From positions 1 through 64,000 of the forward strand of contig NZ_WJXZ01000021.1 of the NCBI RefSeq assembly GCF_009668025.1: DNA of 64,000 bases. Direction: 5' to 3'. The notes below the pieces were generated by a model. It worked only from the letters and a program-made list of their open reading frames with translations. It did no database searches and was not told where the DNA came from. The stretch's first letter is position 1. Every line of letters begins with the position of its first letter. The position numbers were made by a program, and so were the translations under genes. The stretch comes from Larkinella terrae (GTDB lineage: Bacteria > Bacteroidota > Bacteroidia > Cytophagales > Spirosomataceae). Shown piece by piece: positions 35,677-44,436 of the stretch.

Positions 35677-35692
35677 TATGCCTTTTTGCAAT

Positions 35693-35725
35693 AAAAAAGT
35701 CAGGCCGGACGGTCTGACTTTTTTT
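35693..35725 (+). terminator. Intrinsic terminator after the holin-family gene
   Basis: AAAAAAGTCAG (35693-35703) pairs with CTGACTTTTTT (35714-35724), an 11-bp stem ending in a T run. Confidence 0.9.
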
Positions 35726-35782
35726 ATTCTCCACGGGCAATCATAACTTTTCTGACGTAAGTCAGTTGTTAGAATGAATGAT

Positions 35783-35790
35783 TAGCTTTG
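35783..35790 (+). promoter_or_regulatory. Possible -7 box very close to a start codon
   Basis: TAGCTTTG fits TAnnTTTG and ends only six bases before the ATG at 35797. If used, the transcript would be nearly leaderless. Confidence 0.4.
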
Positions 35791-35796
35791 CACTCT

Positions 35797-36576
35797 ATGA
35801 AAAAAATACTGTCCATACTCCTTGTTATCCAGATCGTTAGCCTCCAGTATGTGCGGGCGCAGTGCGATCCGGCCACACCCCAGCAAAATGCCGCCTACGA
35901 AAAGGTGGTGAAAGAATTGCAGAACCAGTTCAAGAAAAACCCACCGGCGGGTGACTGGAAAATTTTTGACGAGCGAAGTTCGCTGGGGAAACTGGAACTG
36001 AGCGATGAATATGGCAAGATTTTCCGCATTTGTGGCGATCGCTATGACCTCTCTTTCCAGCGAACTTCGGCGGCTAATCAGCAGAAAGCCCGCGCCGACA
36101 GCGCAAAAGCCATCGGTGACACAACTACGCAGCAACAGCGATCTTTTGTGATGAGCACCGACTCGGTTTACAAAGAATCAGACCCTAACCGCACCGGCGA
36201 TATGGCGCAGTCCACCGTCGATATTAATGTAGAGATGAATGCCGGAAATTACCGGGTCGAGGAGCCCATCAGCAACCGGTTTGCGGCATCGTATAAAGTT
36301 ATTCCGGTCAACGGCGCCCCGCTGGCGCTTCAGATTACGCTGAAACCCAACGACGCCGGAATTGCGGCCCGACCTGAAACTGTGGTTCTGCTTGGCAATT
36401 GGAAAAACAACCTTCAGAAGAACCCGCGGGGCGACAAGCTCTACCATTATTCGTACAAAAAAGGCGGTACGATGATCGAAAACCTGATTGTGACCATCAA
36501 GGCGCCATTCGACGTGGCCAACGAAATCGTCAAGAAAATCGACTGGCAGGCGCTTAGCAATACCTTAACAAAATAG
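35797..36576 (+). CDS. Exported protein of unknown function
   Basis: 259 residues from the ATG at 35797 (an ATG three codons upstream overlaps a probable -7 box). A signal peptide ends in QYVRAQ. The mature part has an acidic and basic helical start (about 30-60), a Gln/Ser-rich middle (ADSAKAIGDTTTQQQR) and a C-terminal domain of mixed strands ending DWQALSNTLTK. No known domain is recognised. It lies between a terminator and a run of 13-bp tandem repeats. Confidence 0.75.
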   Translation: MKKILSILLVIQIVSLQYVRAQCDPATPQQNAAYEKVVKELQNQFKKNPPAGDWKIFDERSSLGKLELSDEYGKIFRICGDRYDLSFQRTSAANQQKARADSAKAIGDTTTQQQRSFVMSTDSVYKESDPNRTGDMAQSTVDINVEMNAGNYRVEEPISNRFAASYKVIPVNGAPLALQITLKPNDAGIAARPETVVLLGNWKNNLQKNPRGDKLYHYSYKKGGTMIENLIVTIKAPFDVANEIVKKIDWQALSNTLTK

Positions 36577-36612
36577 CCGCATGGAATAGCCGCGTGGAAC
36601 AGTCGCATGAAA
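36574..36612. repeat. Three tandem 13-bp near-repeats after a stop codon
   Basis: TAGCCGCATGGAA (36574-36586), TAGCCGCGTGGAA (36587-36599), CAGTCGCATGAAA (36600-36612). The first copy begins with the TAG stop of the upstream gene. The 11-mer CGTGGAACAGT (36593-36603) is shared with the inverted repeat at 19.9 kb. Confidence 0.8.
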
Positions 36613-36640
36613 TGTCGGTTCACAATCGTATTATTGTGGA

Positions 36641-37195
36641 ATGAAAAGCATTGTCGTCTATTGCGGGTCGAATCCCGGTACGAATCCTCTTTACAAAGAA
36701 GTTGCGGAAGAATTAGGGCAGAAATTTGCGGAAAAGGAAATCCGGCTCATCTACGGCGGTGGTAACATCGGGCTGATGCGGGCCGTTGCCGATGCGGTTT
36801 TGCTGAATGGCGGGCAGGTAACGGGCGTTATCACCAACTTTCTGGCCGAGTTGGAAGTGGCTCACGAAACCCTGACCGAACTGCACTTTGTTGAAACGAT
36901 GCACGAGCGGAAGTTCAAGATGGTGCAATTTGCCAAAGGCGTTATTGCGCTGCCCGGCGGCTACGGCACGTTCGACGAATTATTCGAAATCCTGACCTGG
37001 CGTCAACTTCAGCTTTACAACGGCCCGGTCGCGATTCTGAACATCAACGGATTTTATGATTTGTTGCTGCAACAACTGGATCGGATGGTCACTGATGGTT
37101 TCCTGAAAGCCGAAAACCGGGAATTACTTATCGTCTCGGAAACGATCGACGACGTCCTGCAAAAAATCGAAGAATTCTGGGAGCAGGCGATTTAA
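36641..37195 (+). CDS. LOG family protein (TIGR00730-type nucleoside phosphoribohydrolase-like)
   Basis: 184 residues. A Rossmann-like fold opening IVVYCGSNPGTNPLY, then IYGGGNIGLMRAVADAVL and the diagnostic motif LPGGYGTFDELFEILTWRQL, with the catalytic arginine and glutamate in ERKFKM and GTFDE. Members cleave cytokinin riboside or AMP-type nucleotides to base and ribose 5-phosphate; the bacterial role is often nucleotide salvage. The stop codon overlaps that of the convergent small membrane protein gene by four bases (TTAA). Confidence 0.9.
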   Translation: MKSIVVYCGSNPGTNPLYKEVAEELGQKFAEKEIRLIYGGGNIGLMRAVADAVLLNGGQVTGVITNFLAELEVAHETLTELHFVETMHERKFKMVQFAKGVIALPGGYGTFDELFEILTWRQLQLYNGPVAILNINGFYDLLLQQLDRMVTDGFLKAENRELLIVSETIDDVLQKIEEFWEQAI

Positions 37196-37416
37196 ATATC
37201 GTAGTCGGAGGGATTCGAGAATTGTACGAGCAGGAAAAAGGTGAAGGCTGCGACGAATAACCAACCGATTATCAGGCCGTTGGTCAGGTAAACATACCCG
37301 AAAACCAGGCCTGTCAGACACAACACCACGTTGATCAGCAACCGCCATAATTCGCGCTGTGATGACACGGCCTGGAAAGGCGTGTACTTCTTTTTTCTTT
37401 TTCGAAAGGGATCCAT
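37192..37416 (-). CDS. Small two-helix membrane protein of unknown function
   Basis: 74 residues. A basic N terminus (MDPFRKRKKKYTPFQ) leads to two hydrophobic helices (about 27-45 and 48-66) and a short polar end. Positive-inside charge predicts both ends in the cytoplasm. No family is recognised, but the charge pattern and the exact four-base stop-to-stop overlap with the LOG gene make a real gene likely. It lacks any visible terminator of its own. Confidence 0.65.
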   Translation of the reverse strand: MDPFRKRKKKYTPFQAVSSQRELWRLLINVVLCLTGLVFGYVYLTNGLIIGWLFVAAFTFFLLVQFSNPSDYDI

Positions 37417-37611
37417 CTCACTAGATATAACTACGGGTATAAAGTTTAAAAAAATATTTATATTATCTCGATTTGTATTGCTTATTTTATAAAATTTCGT
37501 AGCAAAAATTGAGCCGATTCCTTATTCTGGCATTTGATTTGACCTCAAGTTCCGATAAACTAATCCGGATACGTTCTTCGTTCTTATTCTATTAACTTCT
37601 ACGCCGTACCA

Positions 37612-39189
37612 ATGAAATTTCGGGAGCATGCGCTGATGGGGCTTTTTGTGGCATTAACACCACTAGCCGTAGCCCAGCAGACGACTACATCGAAAATTGA
37701 AAATCTGGGGAATCAGGTCAATTCGGAATACAATGAGGTCAATCCGGTTATTTCACCCGATGGCCGAACCCTGTTTTTCGCCCGCATCAGTCATCCGCAA
37801 AACACGCACGGAAACAAGGGCAGTCAGGATATCTGGTATTCGGAACTAAGCCCGGGAAACACCTGGGGTCCGGCCCGGCGAGTGGCTTCACCGCTCAACA
37901 AGGATGAGTATAATTGCGCATACAGCATCACGCCCGACGGCAATACGATGCTGATCAAGGGCGCGTATACGAACGGTAACTATGAAACGCGCGGTTTTTC
38001 GACAAGTAAAAAAACCGCTTCGGGTTGGTCGGCCCCGCAAAAACTCAATATTCCCGGTTACGAGCGAATCAGCAAGGGACAATACGATTGCGGTTATCTG
38101 TCGGCCGACGGCAAAGTGCTGGTGATGGCTTTCAGCGAGAAAAAGAATAGTAAAGAAGATGATATCTACGTTAGTTTTCGGCAGAAAGACGGTTCGTGGA
38201 GTAAACCGTTGAATCTCGGGCCGGAAATCAATACCGACGGCACCGAAACCACGCCCTTTCTGGCGGCCGACGGCGCAACGCTGTATTTTTCGAGCGATCG
38301 GCCCGGCGGTTCGGGGAGTAACGACATTTACGTTTGCAAGCGCGTCGATAAAACCTGGAAACACTGGTCAAAACCGGTTAATCTGGGGCCAACGATCAAT
38401 ACCGATGGGTACGATGCCTATTATTCGGTGGCGGCTTCCGGCGAATATGCCTACATGACGAGCTTTAAAAATACGCTGGGCAAAGGCGATATTGTGCGGA
38501 TTAAACTCATCGACACCGCCAACCCGGACGACAAAACCGTTCCGCAGGAAACCCGCCCCGATCCGGTGGCGCTGGTGAGTGGCAAAGTGATCGACCAGAA
38601 AACCGGTAAACCCATCGAAGCGCGGGTCGTTTACCAAACCCTGCCCGATGGCGCCGAAGCCGGTGAAGCGACCTCCGACCCGGTGACGGGCGAATACAAA
38701 ATCGTGTTGCCCTACGGAAAAATCTACAGCATGCGGGCCATTGCGCCCAATTTTATTGCCGAGGGCGGAAACATCGACCTGAAAGAAGCCAAAGGTTTTC
38801 AGGAAATCAGCGGGAAAGAGTTGAAACTGATCCCGATTGAAGTCGGGCGGGCGGTTCGGTTGAACAACATTTTCTTCGACGTGGGTAAAGCAACCCTCCG
38901 CGACGAGTCATTTCCGGAACTGGACCGGATGGTGACGACGTTCAACGAGAATCCGAAAATGAGCGTGGAAGTTGGCGGGCACACAGACAATACCGGTTCC
39001 AACGAAATCAACCTGAAACTCTCCCAGGATCGGGCAGACGCCGTCCGTGAATACTTCATCGGCAAAGGCATCGAGCCCGACCGCATCGCCAGCAAAGGCT
39101 ACGGCGAAGCCAAACCCGTCGCTACCAACGACACCGAAGAAGGCAAACAAACCAACCGGCGCGTGGAGTTTGTGATCAAGAAGAAATAG
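37612..39189 (+). CDS. PD40/TolB-like propeller with OmpA domain
   Basis: 525 residues with a signal peptide ending in LAVAQ. PD40 (WD40-like) repeats fill about 25-290 (PVISPDGRTLFFARIS, YSITPDGNTMLIKG, TPFLAADGATLYFSSDRPGG). A carboxypeptidase-regulatory-like beta domain follows (VSGKVIDQKTGKPIEARVV, about 320-415), then an OmpA peptidoglycan-binding domain (VGGHTDNTGSNEINLKLSQDR, RRVEFVIKK). The architecture matches PorE/SprE-neighbour type envelope proteins of gliding Bacteroidota, where related proteins serve the type IX secretion system; that role here is only a possibility. Confidence 0.9.
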   Translation: MKFREHALMGLFVALTPLAVAQQTTTSKIENLGNQVNSEYNEVNPVISPDGRTLFFARISHPQNTHGNKGSQDIWYSELSPGNTWGPARRVASPLNKDEYNCAYSITPDGNTMLIKGAYTNGNYETRGFSTSKKTASGWSAPQKLNIPGYERISKGQYDCGYLSADGKVLVMAFSEKKNSKEDDIYVSFRQKDGSWSKPLNLGPEINTDGTETTPFLAADGATLYFSSDRPGGSGSNDIYVCKRVDKTWKHWSKPVNLGPTINTDGYDAYYSVAASGEYAYMTSFKNTLGKGDIVRIKLIDTANPDDKTVPQETRPDPVALVSGKVIDQKTGKPIEARVVYQTLPDGAEAGEATSDPVTGEYKIVLPYGKIYSMRAIAPNFIAEGGNIDLKEAKGFQEISGKELKLIPIEVGRAVRLNNIFFDVGKATLRDESFPELDRMVTTFNENPKMSVEVGGHTDNTGSNEINLKLSQDRADAVREYFIGKGIEPDRIASKGYGEAKPVATNDTEEGKQTNRRVEFVIKKK

Positions 39190-39205
39190 AGTGCAATGAG
39201 TTATT

Positions 39206-39291
39206 TCGCGGAGTTGAGCGGAGAAAAAAGGAGTTAAGCGGAGGTTATTTTTTCTCTGCTTAACTCCTTTTTTCTCCGCTCAACTCCGCGA
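39206..39291. repeat. Inverted repeat with 38-bp arms and 10-nt phase
   Basis: Arms 39206-39243 and 39254-39291 match at 37 of 38 positions; the odd pair is G.U in plus-strand RNA. The loop is 10 bases. Units repeat every ten bases (GCGGAGTTGA, GCGGAGAAAA, AAGGAGTTAA, GCGGAGG). It lies between convergent genes. Confidence 0.96.
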
Positions 39292-39307
39292 TACAACCCC
39301 CAACCGA

Positions 39308-39925
39308 TCAAATTTTCCCGTCTTTCGGGTAATTCGCATGGGCTTTTATTTTCCGGATTTGCCGCAGGTGCCGGTCGACGTGGCCCCATTGGTAAATGTA
39401 CACCTGGTGCATGTTGCGCGGATTGTCGCCAGCCGCTGTGAATTCGAATTGCGCCCGCATATCGACCTTGGTTTTTTCGGCAAAAGCGATGGCCTGCTCG
39501 CGGAGCCGCAGAAAAAAAGTCAGGTTATCTTTCCCCCGAATAAAACCGGTCGGTTTTGACAGGTCCGACGCCTTGTGGGGCGTATCTTCCATGATAAAAT
39601 TCTGGTAATAACTGTCGGGCCGACTGGTCTGGTTCAACTCCGGCTGCGGTTTGTTGCGGGTTCCGACGCTGATTTCCCGGGCCCAGATAATTTCCCAGAG
39701 CGCCAGGTGTTCAACGACTTCGGCAATCGACCAGCGGTCGGGCGATTCGTGAAAGTGCCATTGGGCGTCGGTCAGGTTTTCGGTTTCGCGAACGATTTCA
39801 TCGCGCGTCCGTTTCAGGTTTTCAACAGTGTACTTCTGATCAGCTTCGGTCCAGAGCTTCGATTGAGACTGTGCAATAAGCGGCATAAAAGCCGTAAAAA
39901 AGAGAATAGGTGCAATGAATTTCAT
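39308..39925 (-). CDS. Exported DinB-family (putative metal-dependent) protein
   Basis: 205 residues with a signal peptide cut after PLIAQS. A DinB four-helix bundle follows, with the usual metal-ligand histidines in AEVVEHLALWE and YQWGHVDRHLRQI. DinB-like proteins are a broad family with thiol-transfer or hydrolase members, and most Bacteroidota exported forms are uncharacterised. It is convergent with the PD40-OmpA gene across a long inverted repeat. Confidence 0.85.
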   Translation of the reverse strand: MKFIAPILFFTAFMPLIAQSQSKLWTEADQKYTVENLKRTRDEIVRETENLTDAQWHFHESPDRWSIAEVVEHLALWEIIWAREISVGTRNKPQPELNQTSRPDSYYQNFIMEDTPHKASDLSKPTGFIRGKDNLTFFLRLREQAIAFAEKTKVDMRAQFEFTAAGDNPRNMHQVYIYQWGHVDRHLRQIRKIKAHANYPKDGKI

Positions 39926-40112
39926 GGTGTGAATCGTTTTTTGGTTTGAGACTCAAAATTACGACCCACCGAAACGGCAGAATTGTACGTTTGCGACATC
40001 CTGAGCGTGCCAGCTTTGAAATTTTACGGGTGCGATGGGCATAAAAAACATCGGATCGAGCCAGATAAGCCCGATCCGATGTCAGTAGTGTTGTAAAGGA
40101 AAAGCGAAACCG

Positions 40113-40859
40113 TTAATCCAGCCCTGGTCGCAGAAAGGACCGTGCTTCCGGAAAAGCCGCTTCCATTTGCCGCCGGATGCGATCAAGCAATACCAGCATA
40201 TCCAGCACATCATCGGTTTTTTCAGGATAGTTTTCCAGCAGCGTATGCCAGGCCAGCAACGAATGGTCAATGCTGACCAGCACCAGTTTGGCTTTACCGT
40301 TGAAATAGGCCCGCAGCGTGGTATCGTTCGCCGGGCTGGTGTTGATCTGCAAAGCCGAGACCACTTTAACGGGAATCAGGGTCCGATACCATTTAATAAC
40401 TTCCCAGGCATCTTTGAGTGAAAGCAGCAGCGCGTCGGCGGCTTCCTGCGGTCGTAAACCCAGATTTACCTCAAAGGCTTGCTGGTGAGCCGCTTGTTCC
40501 AGGAGATCTTTTTCCTGCTGCAGCCAGGCGGCTGTCTGACGCAGGTAATCGTCGCACAACGCGGCAATTGGGTTCCGCAGGGGCTCGTTAGACCGTAGAA
40601 CGATGGCTTTGGTTTCCTGCTCGATGGCCTGGTGTTCGGGTAAAAGTCGTTGCTGACGCACTTTGTCGACGTAGGATTTAGTCAATTCCAGCGTTTCCAT
40701 TAACCTTTTAACCAGGGTTTCCGCATCTATGTTCGACTGTTTTAATCCGTTGGGATACTGGGAGGCAAAATTCAGGCACTGTTGGGTAAACGCACAGCGT
40801 TCACACCACGAATTACAGTAATTGTAAATACCGGGTATCGGCTCTGCTTCTTTATTCAT
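40113..40859 (-). CDS. Cysteine-rich N-terminus helical protein of unknown function
   Basis: 248 residues, no signal peptide. The N terminus has a compact cysteine cluster, YNYCNSWCERCAFTQQCLNF (C-x3-C-x2-C-x5-C), suited to an iron-sulfur cluster or zinc. The remainder is almost all helical (about 45-240), with a GLRPQEAADALLLSLKDAWE helix. I do not recognise the family. It stands alone between a DinB gene and a long AT-rich gap. A cytoplasmic metal- or redox-sensing role is a guess only. Confidence 0.72.
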   Translation of the reverse strand: MNKEAEPIPGIYNYCNSWCERCAFTQQCLNFASQYPNGLKQSNIDAETLVKRLMETLELTKSYVDKVRQQRLLPEHQAIEQETKAIVLRSNEPLRNPIAALCDDYLRQTAAWLQQEKDLLEQAAHQQAFEVNLGLRPQEAADALLLSLKDAWEVIKWYRTLIPVKVVSALQINTSPANDTTLRAYFNGKAKLVLVSIDHSLLAWHTLLENYPEKTDDVLDMLVLLDRIRRQMEAAFPEARSFLRPGLD

Positions 40860-41112
40860 GATTTATAGGTAGTTACGGTAATTTTATAAAATTAGTAAGA
40901 TCAAGGAGCGCTAACTAACATATAAGATTGTTGGTGAATTTACATTTTTTGAGTTATAAAGCAAATAGGTTTTGTATAATAAGTACAAATATTTTGCCAA
41001 TTCAGAAAAAAAGGAGCAAGTATTTGGTAATTGCCGAAATGAATGCTTTTGAATAAATGGCACTTTAACGGGTTGCTAATCAGTCGGCAATGGCATTTTC
41101 GGCGGGAAAGGC
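40860..41112. other. AT-rich intergenic region
   Basis: Very AT-rich DNA. An imperfect dyad joins GCCGAAATG near 41033 to CATTTTCGGC at 41094-41103. No gene or terminator was found. Confidence 0.5.
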
Positions 41113-41120
41113 TACTTTTG
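41113..41120 (+). promoter_or_regulatory. Possible -7 box
   Basis: TACTTTTG fits TAnnTTTG, 119 bp before the ATG at 41239. A 26-codon frame (41169-41249) in the leader overlaps that ATG and could be a leader peptide, but there is little support. Confidence 0.4.
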
Positions 41121-41238
41121 ATCGTCTGTTCATCAGACTATGCAACAACAGATTGTCGGTTTACGACGATGGAAGCCGCAGCAGATTGGCACAGCGATCA
41201 AATTCCCGATTTTTATAACCAGCAGAAACAGGTACGAA

Positions 41239-42069
41239 ATGAGCGTTAAAACCGTAAGTATTTTAGGATGTGGCTGGCTGGGTTTCCCGCTGGCAGAGAA
41301 ATTACTGGATGACGGATATCTTGTAAAAGGAAGTACGACTTCGAAAGAAAAGCTCCCGATTTTCTGGAAACGAGGACTAAAACCGTACGAATTAAACTTT
41401 AATCCGGAACCGGAAGGCGAGGATTTGGCGGATTTTTTCGATACGGATGTGCTGATTATCGATATTCCGCCCAAAGCCGGAAAACAGGGCGATCAGTTTC
41501 ACCCGCAGCAGATTCAGGCCGTGGCTGATGGGCTGCGGAAAACCGGGGCCCATGAGCCGTATATACTATATGTCAGCTCGACGTCGATTTACCCGGATCT
41601 GAACCGCGAAGTCGTTGAGAATGATGTCGTAACGCCCGATCAGTCGGTAGCACCGGCTTTTGTCGAAGCGGAACAAACGATTCTGGCACTGGGAAATTCG
41701 ACGGTTTTGCGGTTCGGCGGTTTGCTGGGCTACAACCGGATTCCGGGGCGTTACGTAGCCGGAAAACAGGGGCTGACCACGGGTTTGGTTCCGGTCAATT
41801 ACATTCACCGCGACGACGGCGTCGGCGTCCTGTACGCGTTGGTAAAAAATCCGCAACCGGGCCAGACGTTCAACGTCGTGTCGCCCGAACACCCGACCCG
41901 GGAAGCCGTCTACCGTAAAAACTGCGACGATTTCGGGTACGAAACGCCAACTTTTGCGGAACCGCCGGAACCCGAGGCTTTTAAAATCGTCAGCCCCGCC
42001 AAATTGATAGCCGCGATTGATTATCAATTTGAGTACGAAAATCCGCTTGCTTTTTATTACGAACCCTAA
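41239..42069 (+). CDS. NAD(P)-binding protein, SDR/epimerase-like (YeeZ type)
   Basis: 276 residues from the ATG at 41239, where the Rossmann motif GCGWLGFPLAEKLL follows directly; the frame is open upstream to 41140 but the extra 33 residues look non-natural. Further marks are VLIIDIPPKAG, YVSSTSIYPD, LRFGGLLGYNR and VNYIHRDDGVGVLYAL, as in extended SDR proteins. The catalytic Tyr-Lys pair of true epimerases is not clear. The substrate is unknown. The stop overlaps that of the convergent TonB receptor gene by four bases. Confidence 0.85.
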   Translation: MSVKTVSILGCGWLGFPLAEKLLDDGYLVKGSTTSKEKLPIFWKRGLKPYELNFNPEPEGEDLADFFDTDVLIIDIPPKAGKQGDQFHPQQIQAVADGLRKTGAHEPYILYVSSTSIYPDLNREVVENDVVTPDQSVAPAFVEAEQTILALGNSTVLRFGGLLGYNRIPGRYVAGKQGLTTGLVPVNYIHRDDGVGVLYALVKNPQPGQTFNVVSPEHPTREAVYRKNCDDFGYETPTFAEPPEPEAFKIVSPAKLIAAIDYQFEYENPLAFYYEP

Positions 42070-44393
42070 AATTTCCACTTCAGCCGTACCGAAATAGTCC
42101 GGCCCGGATCATCAGCGTAATACCGAAACCGGTTCAGGTAATCGCGGTAAACCGTATTGAACAGGTTATTGACGGTGAGTCCGACATCGACCTGGTGGTT
42201 TTTGGAAACCGGCAGCGCAAATCCGGCGGTCAGGTTCCAGAGCGAATACGCGGGCGGAGGGGGCAGAAAATCGCTGTTGGCAGGGACCCGGTTTTGCCGC
42301 GCGACCCACAGATTTCCGATGCCCGCGTAAGCGTCCCGCCATTTGCCCACTTTGCCGAAATCATACCGCAACCCGTTTTCCCAGCGGTTAGGGGGCGTCA
42401 TCACGATGGGCTGGTTGAGCTTCGTATCCTGAACATACAGCAGTGAGAGTTTGGACGTTCCGCTCAACTTGGCGAACAAACTGGCCTCAATTCCGACATC
42501 CAGCCCGGCGTAGAGCGCATCAGTCTGCGTATATTTAAACGACGGGAAAGCCCCCCGGATGGTCAGGATCGGTTCGGCCTGCGGTTTCAGATAAATATAA
42601 TCCTGAATGGTATTGTAGAAAAAACCGATTTCAGCCTGCACGCGCTTCCCGGAATAGTTCGTGCTGAGATTCAGGTTATAAGCCACTTCGGGCCGAAGAT
42701 TGGAGTCGCCGAGTTCGTAAGCAGCCGCGCCGTGGTGAACGCCGTCGCTGAACAATTCGCTGACGTTGGGCGCGCGCCAGGACGTTCCGGCGTTGAAGCG
42801 CATCGACCACTGCTCCGACACGGTGTAGGTTGCGCCAACAGTTCCCGAAAAATTCTGAAAGACGTAAAGCGGTTTTTGCAGCACTTTGTTTTCGTACCGG
42901 AACACCTGCATGTGGCGGTAATCGTAGCGCAGTCCGGCTTCGTATTCCCAGCGGTTTTGCTTCAGTTTTTCAATCCAGAAAATACCGGCGTTGTAGGTCC
43001 GGAAATTCGGAATCAGCGGACGGCCATTCATGATATTGTACTGATAAAAACCGCTGATTCCCAGGCTTCCGGTTAGTTTACTGGCAACCGGTTTGTGTTC
43101 AAACACGAGATCGCCGGTGTAGGTCGTCAGCCGAAACCGGAGTTCGGGGCGGTTCAGGGCCGCCAGCGAATCGTTTTTGGGTCGGTGCAGGTCATACTCC
43201 ATCCGATCGTCGAATTGCCGGGCCAGCGTCAGGCTCAGATCGCCCCCGGAAGCCGGTTTCCAGTCGGTTTTCCACTTCAGTAAATCGTGCGAAATTTGTT
43301 GGTAGGGTCGCCCGATGACATACGAAAAACCGGATTTAATGAACGGTTCGCCATTTTCCAAAACCGCCTGCAAGTCCGTTAAACTCCCGATGTGTGAGCC
43401 CGAAAAGATGCCAATCCGGCTTTTAAAACGGCTGTAATAAAGTTCGGACCGAAACCGCGTGGCCCGGTAGCCCAGCGAACCCGAGAAATTCTGTTCGGAA
43501 ATACCGGTATTATCCAGAAAATAACCCGGCGTGCGGATATTTCCGCCCCGCTTGATGGTTCCCTGCACCCGCCAGCCGAAGCCTTTGCCAAAACCGCCTT
43601 CGGTTTGCAGCGAAGCCACGCCCTGGCGACCGTTGGTGAAACCGACCAGATTCAGCTCGCCATGCACGGTTTTGGTGGTGGGCAGGGGCGCGGGCTCCAC
43701 AAGAATAACCCCGCCGATGGCATCCGAACCAAACCGAACACCCGCAGCGCCTTTGATGACCGAAATGCGATTGGCCACGAAGGGATCAATTTCCGGGGCG
43801 TGTTCCGAGCCCCACTGCTGGCCTTCCTGCCGGATGCCGTTGTTCAGAATCAGAACGCGGTTGCTGTGCATGCCGTGGATAACCGGTTTGGCAATCGACG
43901 AGCCGGTTTGCAGGGTCGTTACGCCGGTGATATTGCGTAAGGCGTCGCCGAGCGATTGCCCCCGAGTCTGGTCGAGGCTTTTTCCCTCCAGTTGCGAAAC
44001 CATCTGGCTGCTCAGGGCGGCCGTGCGCTGGGCCGTTACATCCACGTCTTTCAGGTGAATATCGTCTTCGGTCAGCAATACATTTTGCTCCGAAGTATGC
44101 ACCAGCGTGACGGATTGGGCTATTTCGCGGTAACCGAGTATGCGACTGATGAGAGTGTATTGGCCCTGACACAACTGGTCGATCCGGTAATGTCCATCGG
44201 CATCGGAAACGGTTCCTTTTTGCAATTCTTTAATAAACACGGCCGCGCCGGGAATTGGCTGACGGCTGTCTTTGTCGAGCACTACGCCTTTAATGAAACA
44301 GTCACACGGTTCCTGTGCGAAAGTGGGGCATAAAATGCACACCAGAATCGAAGTAAGCAAATAAACAAAATGGATGCGGCTATTTGTGTTCAC
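42066..44393 (-). CDS. TonB-dependent receptor, possibly zinc uptake (ZnuD-like)
   Basis: 775 residues from a GTG at 44393, which gives a signal peptide cut near CPTFAQ; a TTG at 44426 is possible. A carboxypeptidase-regulatory-like domain (KGVVLDKDSRQPIPGAAVFI) precedes the plug (RGQSLGDALRNITGVT, RNQG-like HGMHSNRVLILNNGIRQEGQ and the SEHAPEIDPF block) and a 22-strand barrel ending in RLKWKF. The HAPEIDPF region resembles ZnuD-type receptors, and the upstream dyad is of Fur/Zur type, so zinc is the best guess; haem or another metal complex is possible. Confidence 0.88.
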   Translation of the reverse strand: MNTNSRIHFVYLLTSILVCILCPTFAQEPCDCFIKGVVLDKDSRQPIPGAAVFIKELQKGTVSDADGHYRIDQLCQGQYTLISRILGYREIAQSVTLVHTSEQNVLLTEDDIHLKDVDVTAQRTAALSSQMVSQLEGKSLDQTRGQSLGDALRNITGVTTLQTGSSIAKPVIHGMHSNRVLILNNGIRQEGQQWGSEHAPEIDPFVANRISVIKGAAGVRFGSDAIGGVILVEPAPLPTTKTVHGELNLVGFTNGRQGVASLQTEGGFGKGFGWRVQGTIKRGGNIRTPGYFLDNTGISEQNFSGSLGYRATRFRSELYYSRFKSRIGIFSGSHIGSLTDLQAVLENGEPFIKSGFSYVIGRPYQQISHDLLKWKTDWKPASGGDLSLTLARQFDDRMEYDLHRPKNDSLAALNRPELRFRLTTYTGDLVFEHKPVASKLTGSLGISGFYQYNIMNGRPLIPNFRTYNAGIFWIEKLKQNRWEYEAGLRYDYRHMQVFRYENKVLQKPLYVFQNFSGTVGATYTVSEQWSMRFNAGTSWRAPNVSELFSDGVHHGAAAYELGDSNLRPEVAYNLNLSTNYSGKRVQAEIGFFYNTIQDYIYLKPQAEPILTIRGAFPSFKYTQTDALYAGLDVGIEASLFAKLSGTSKLSLLYVQDTKLNQPIVMTPPNRWENGLRYDFGKVGKWRDAYAGIGNLWVARQNRVPANSDFLPPPPAYSLWNLTAGFALPVSKNHQVDVGLTVNNLFNTVYRDYLNRFRYYADDPGRTISVRLKWKF

Positions 44394-44436
44394 TTTCAGG
44401 TAATTACAGAAATTAACGAGCAGCAAAAATAGATTT

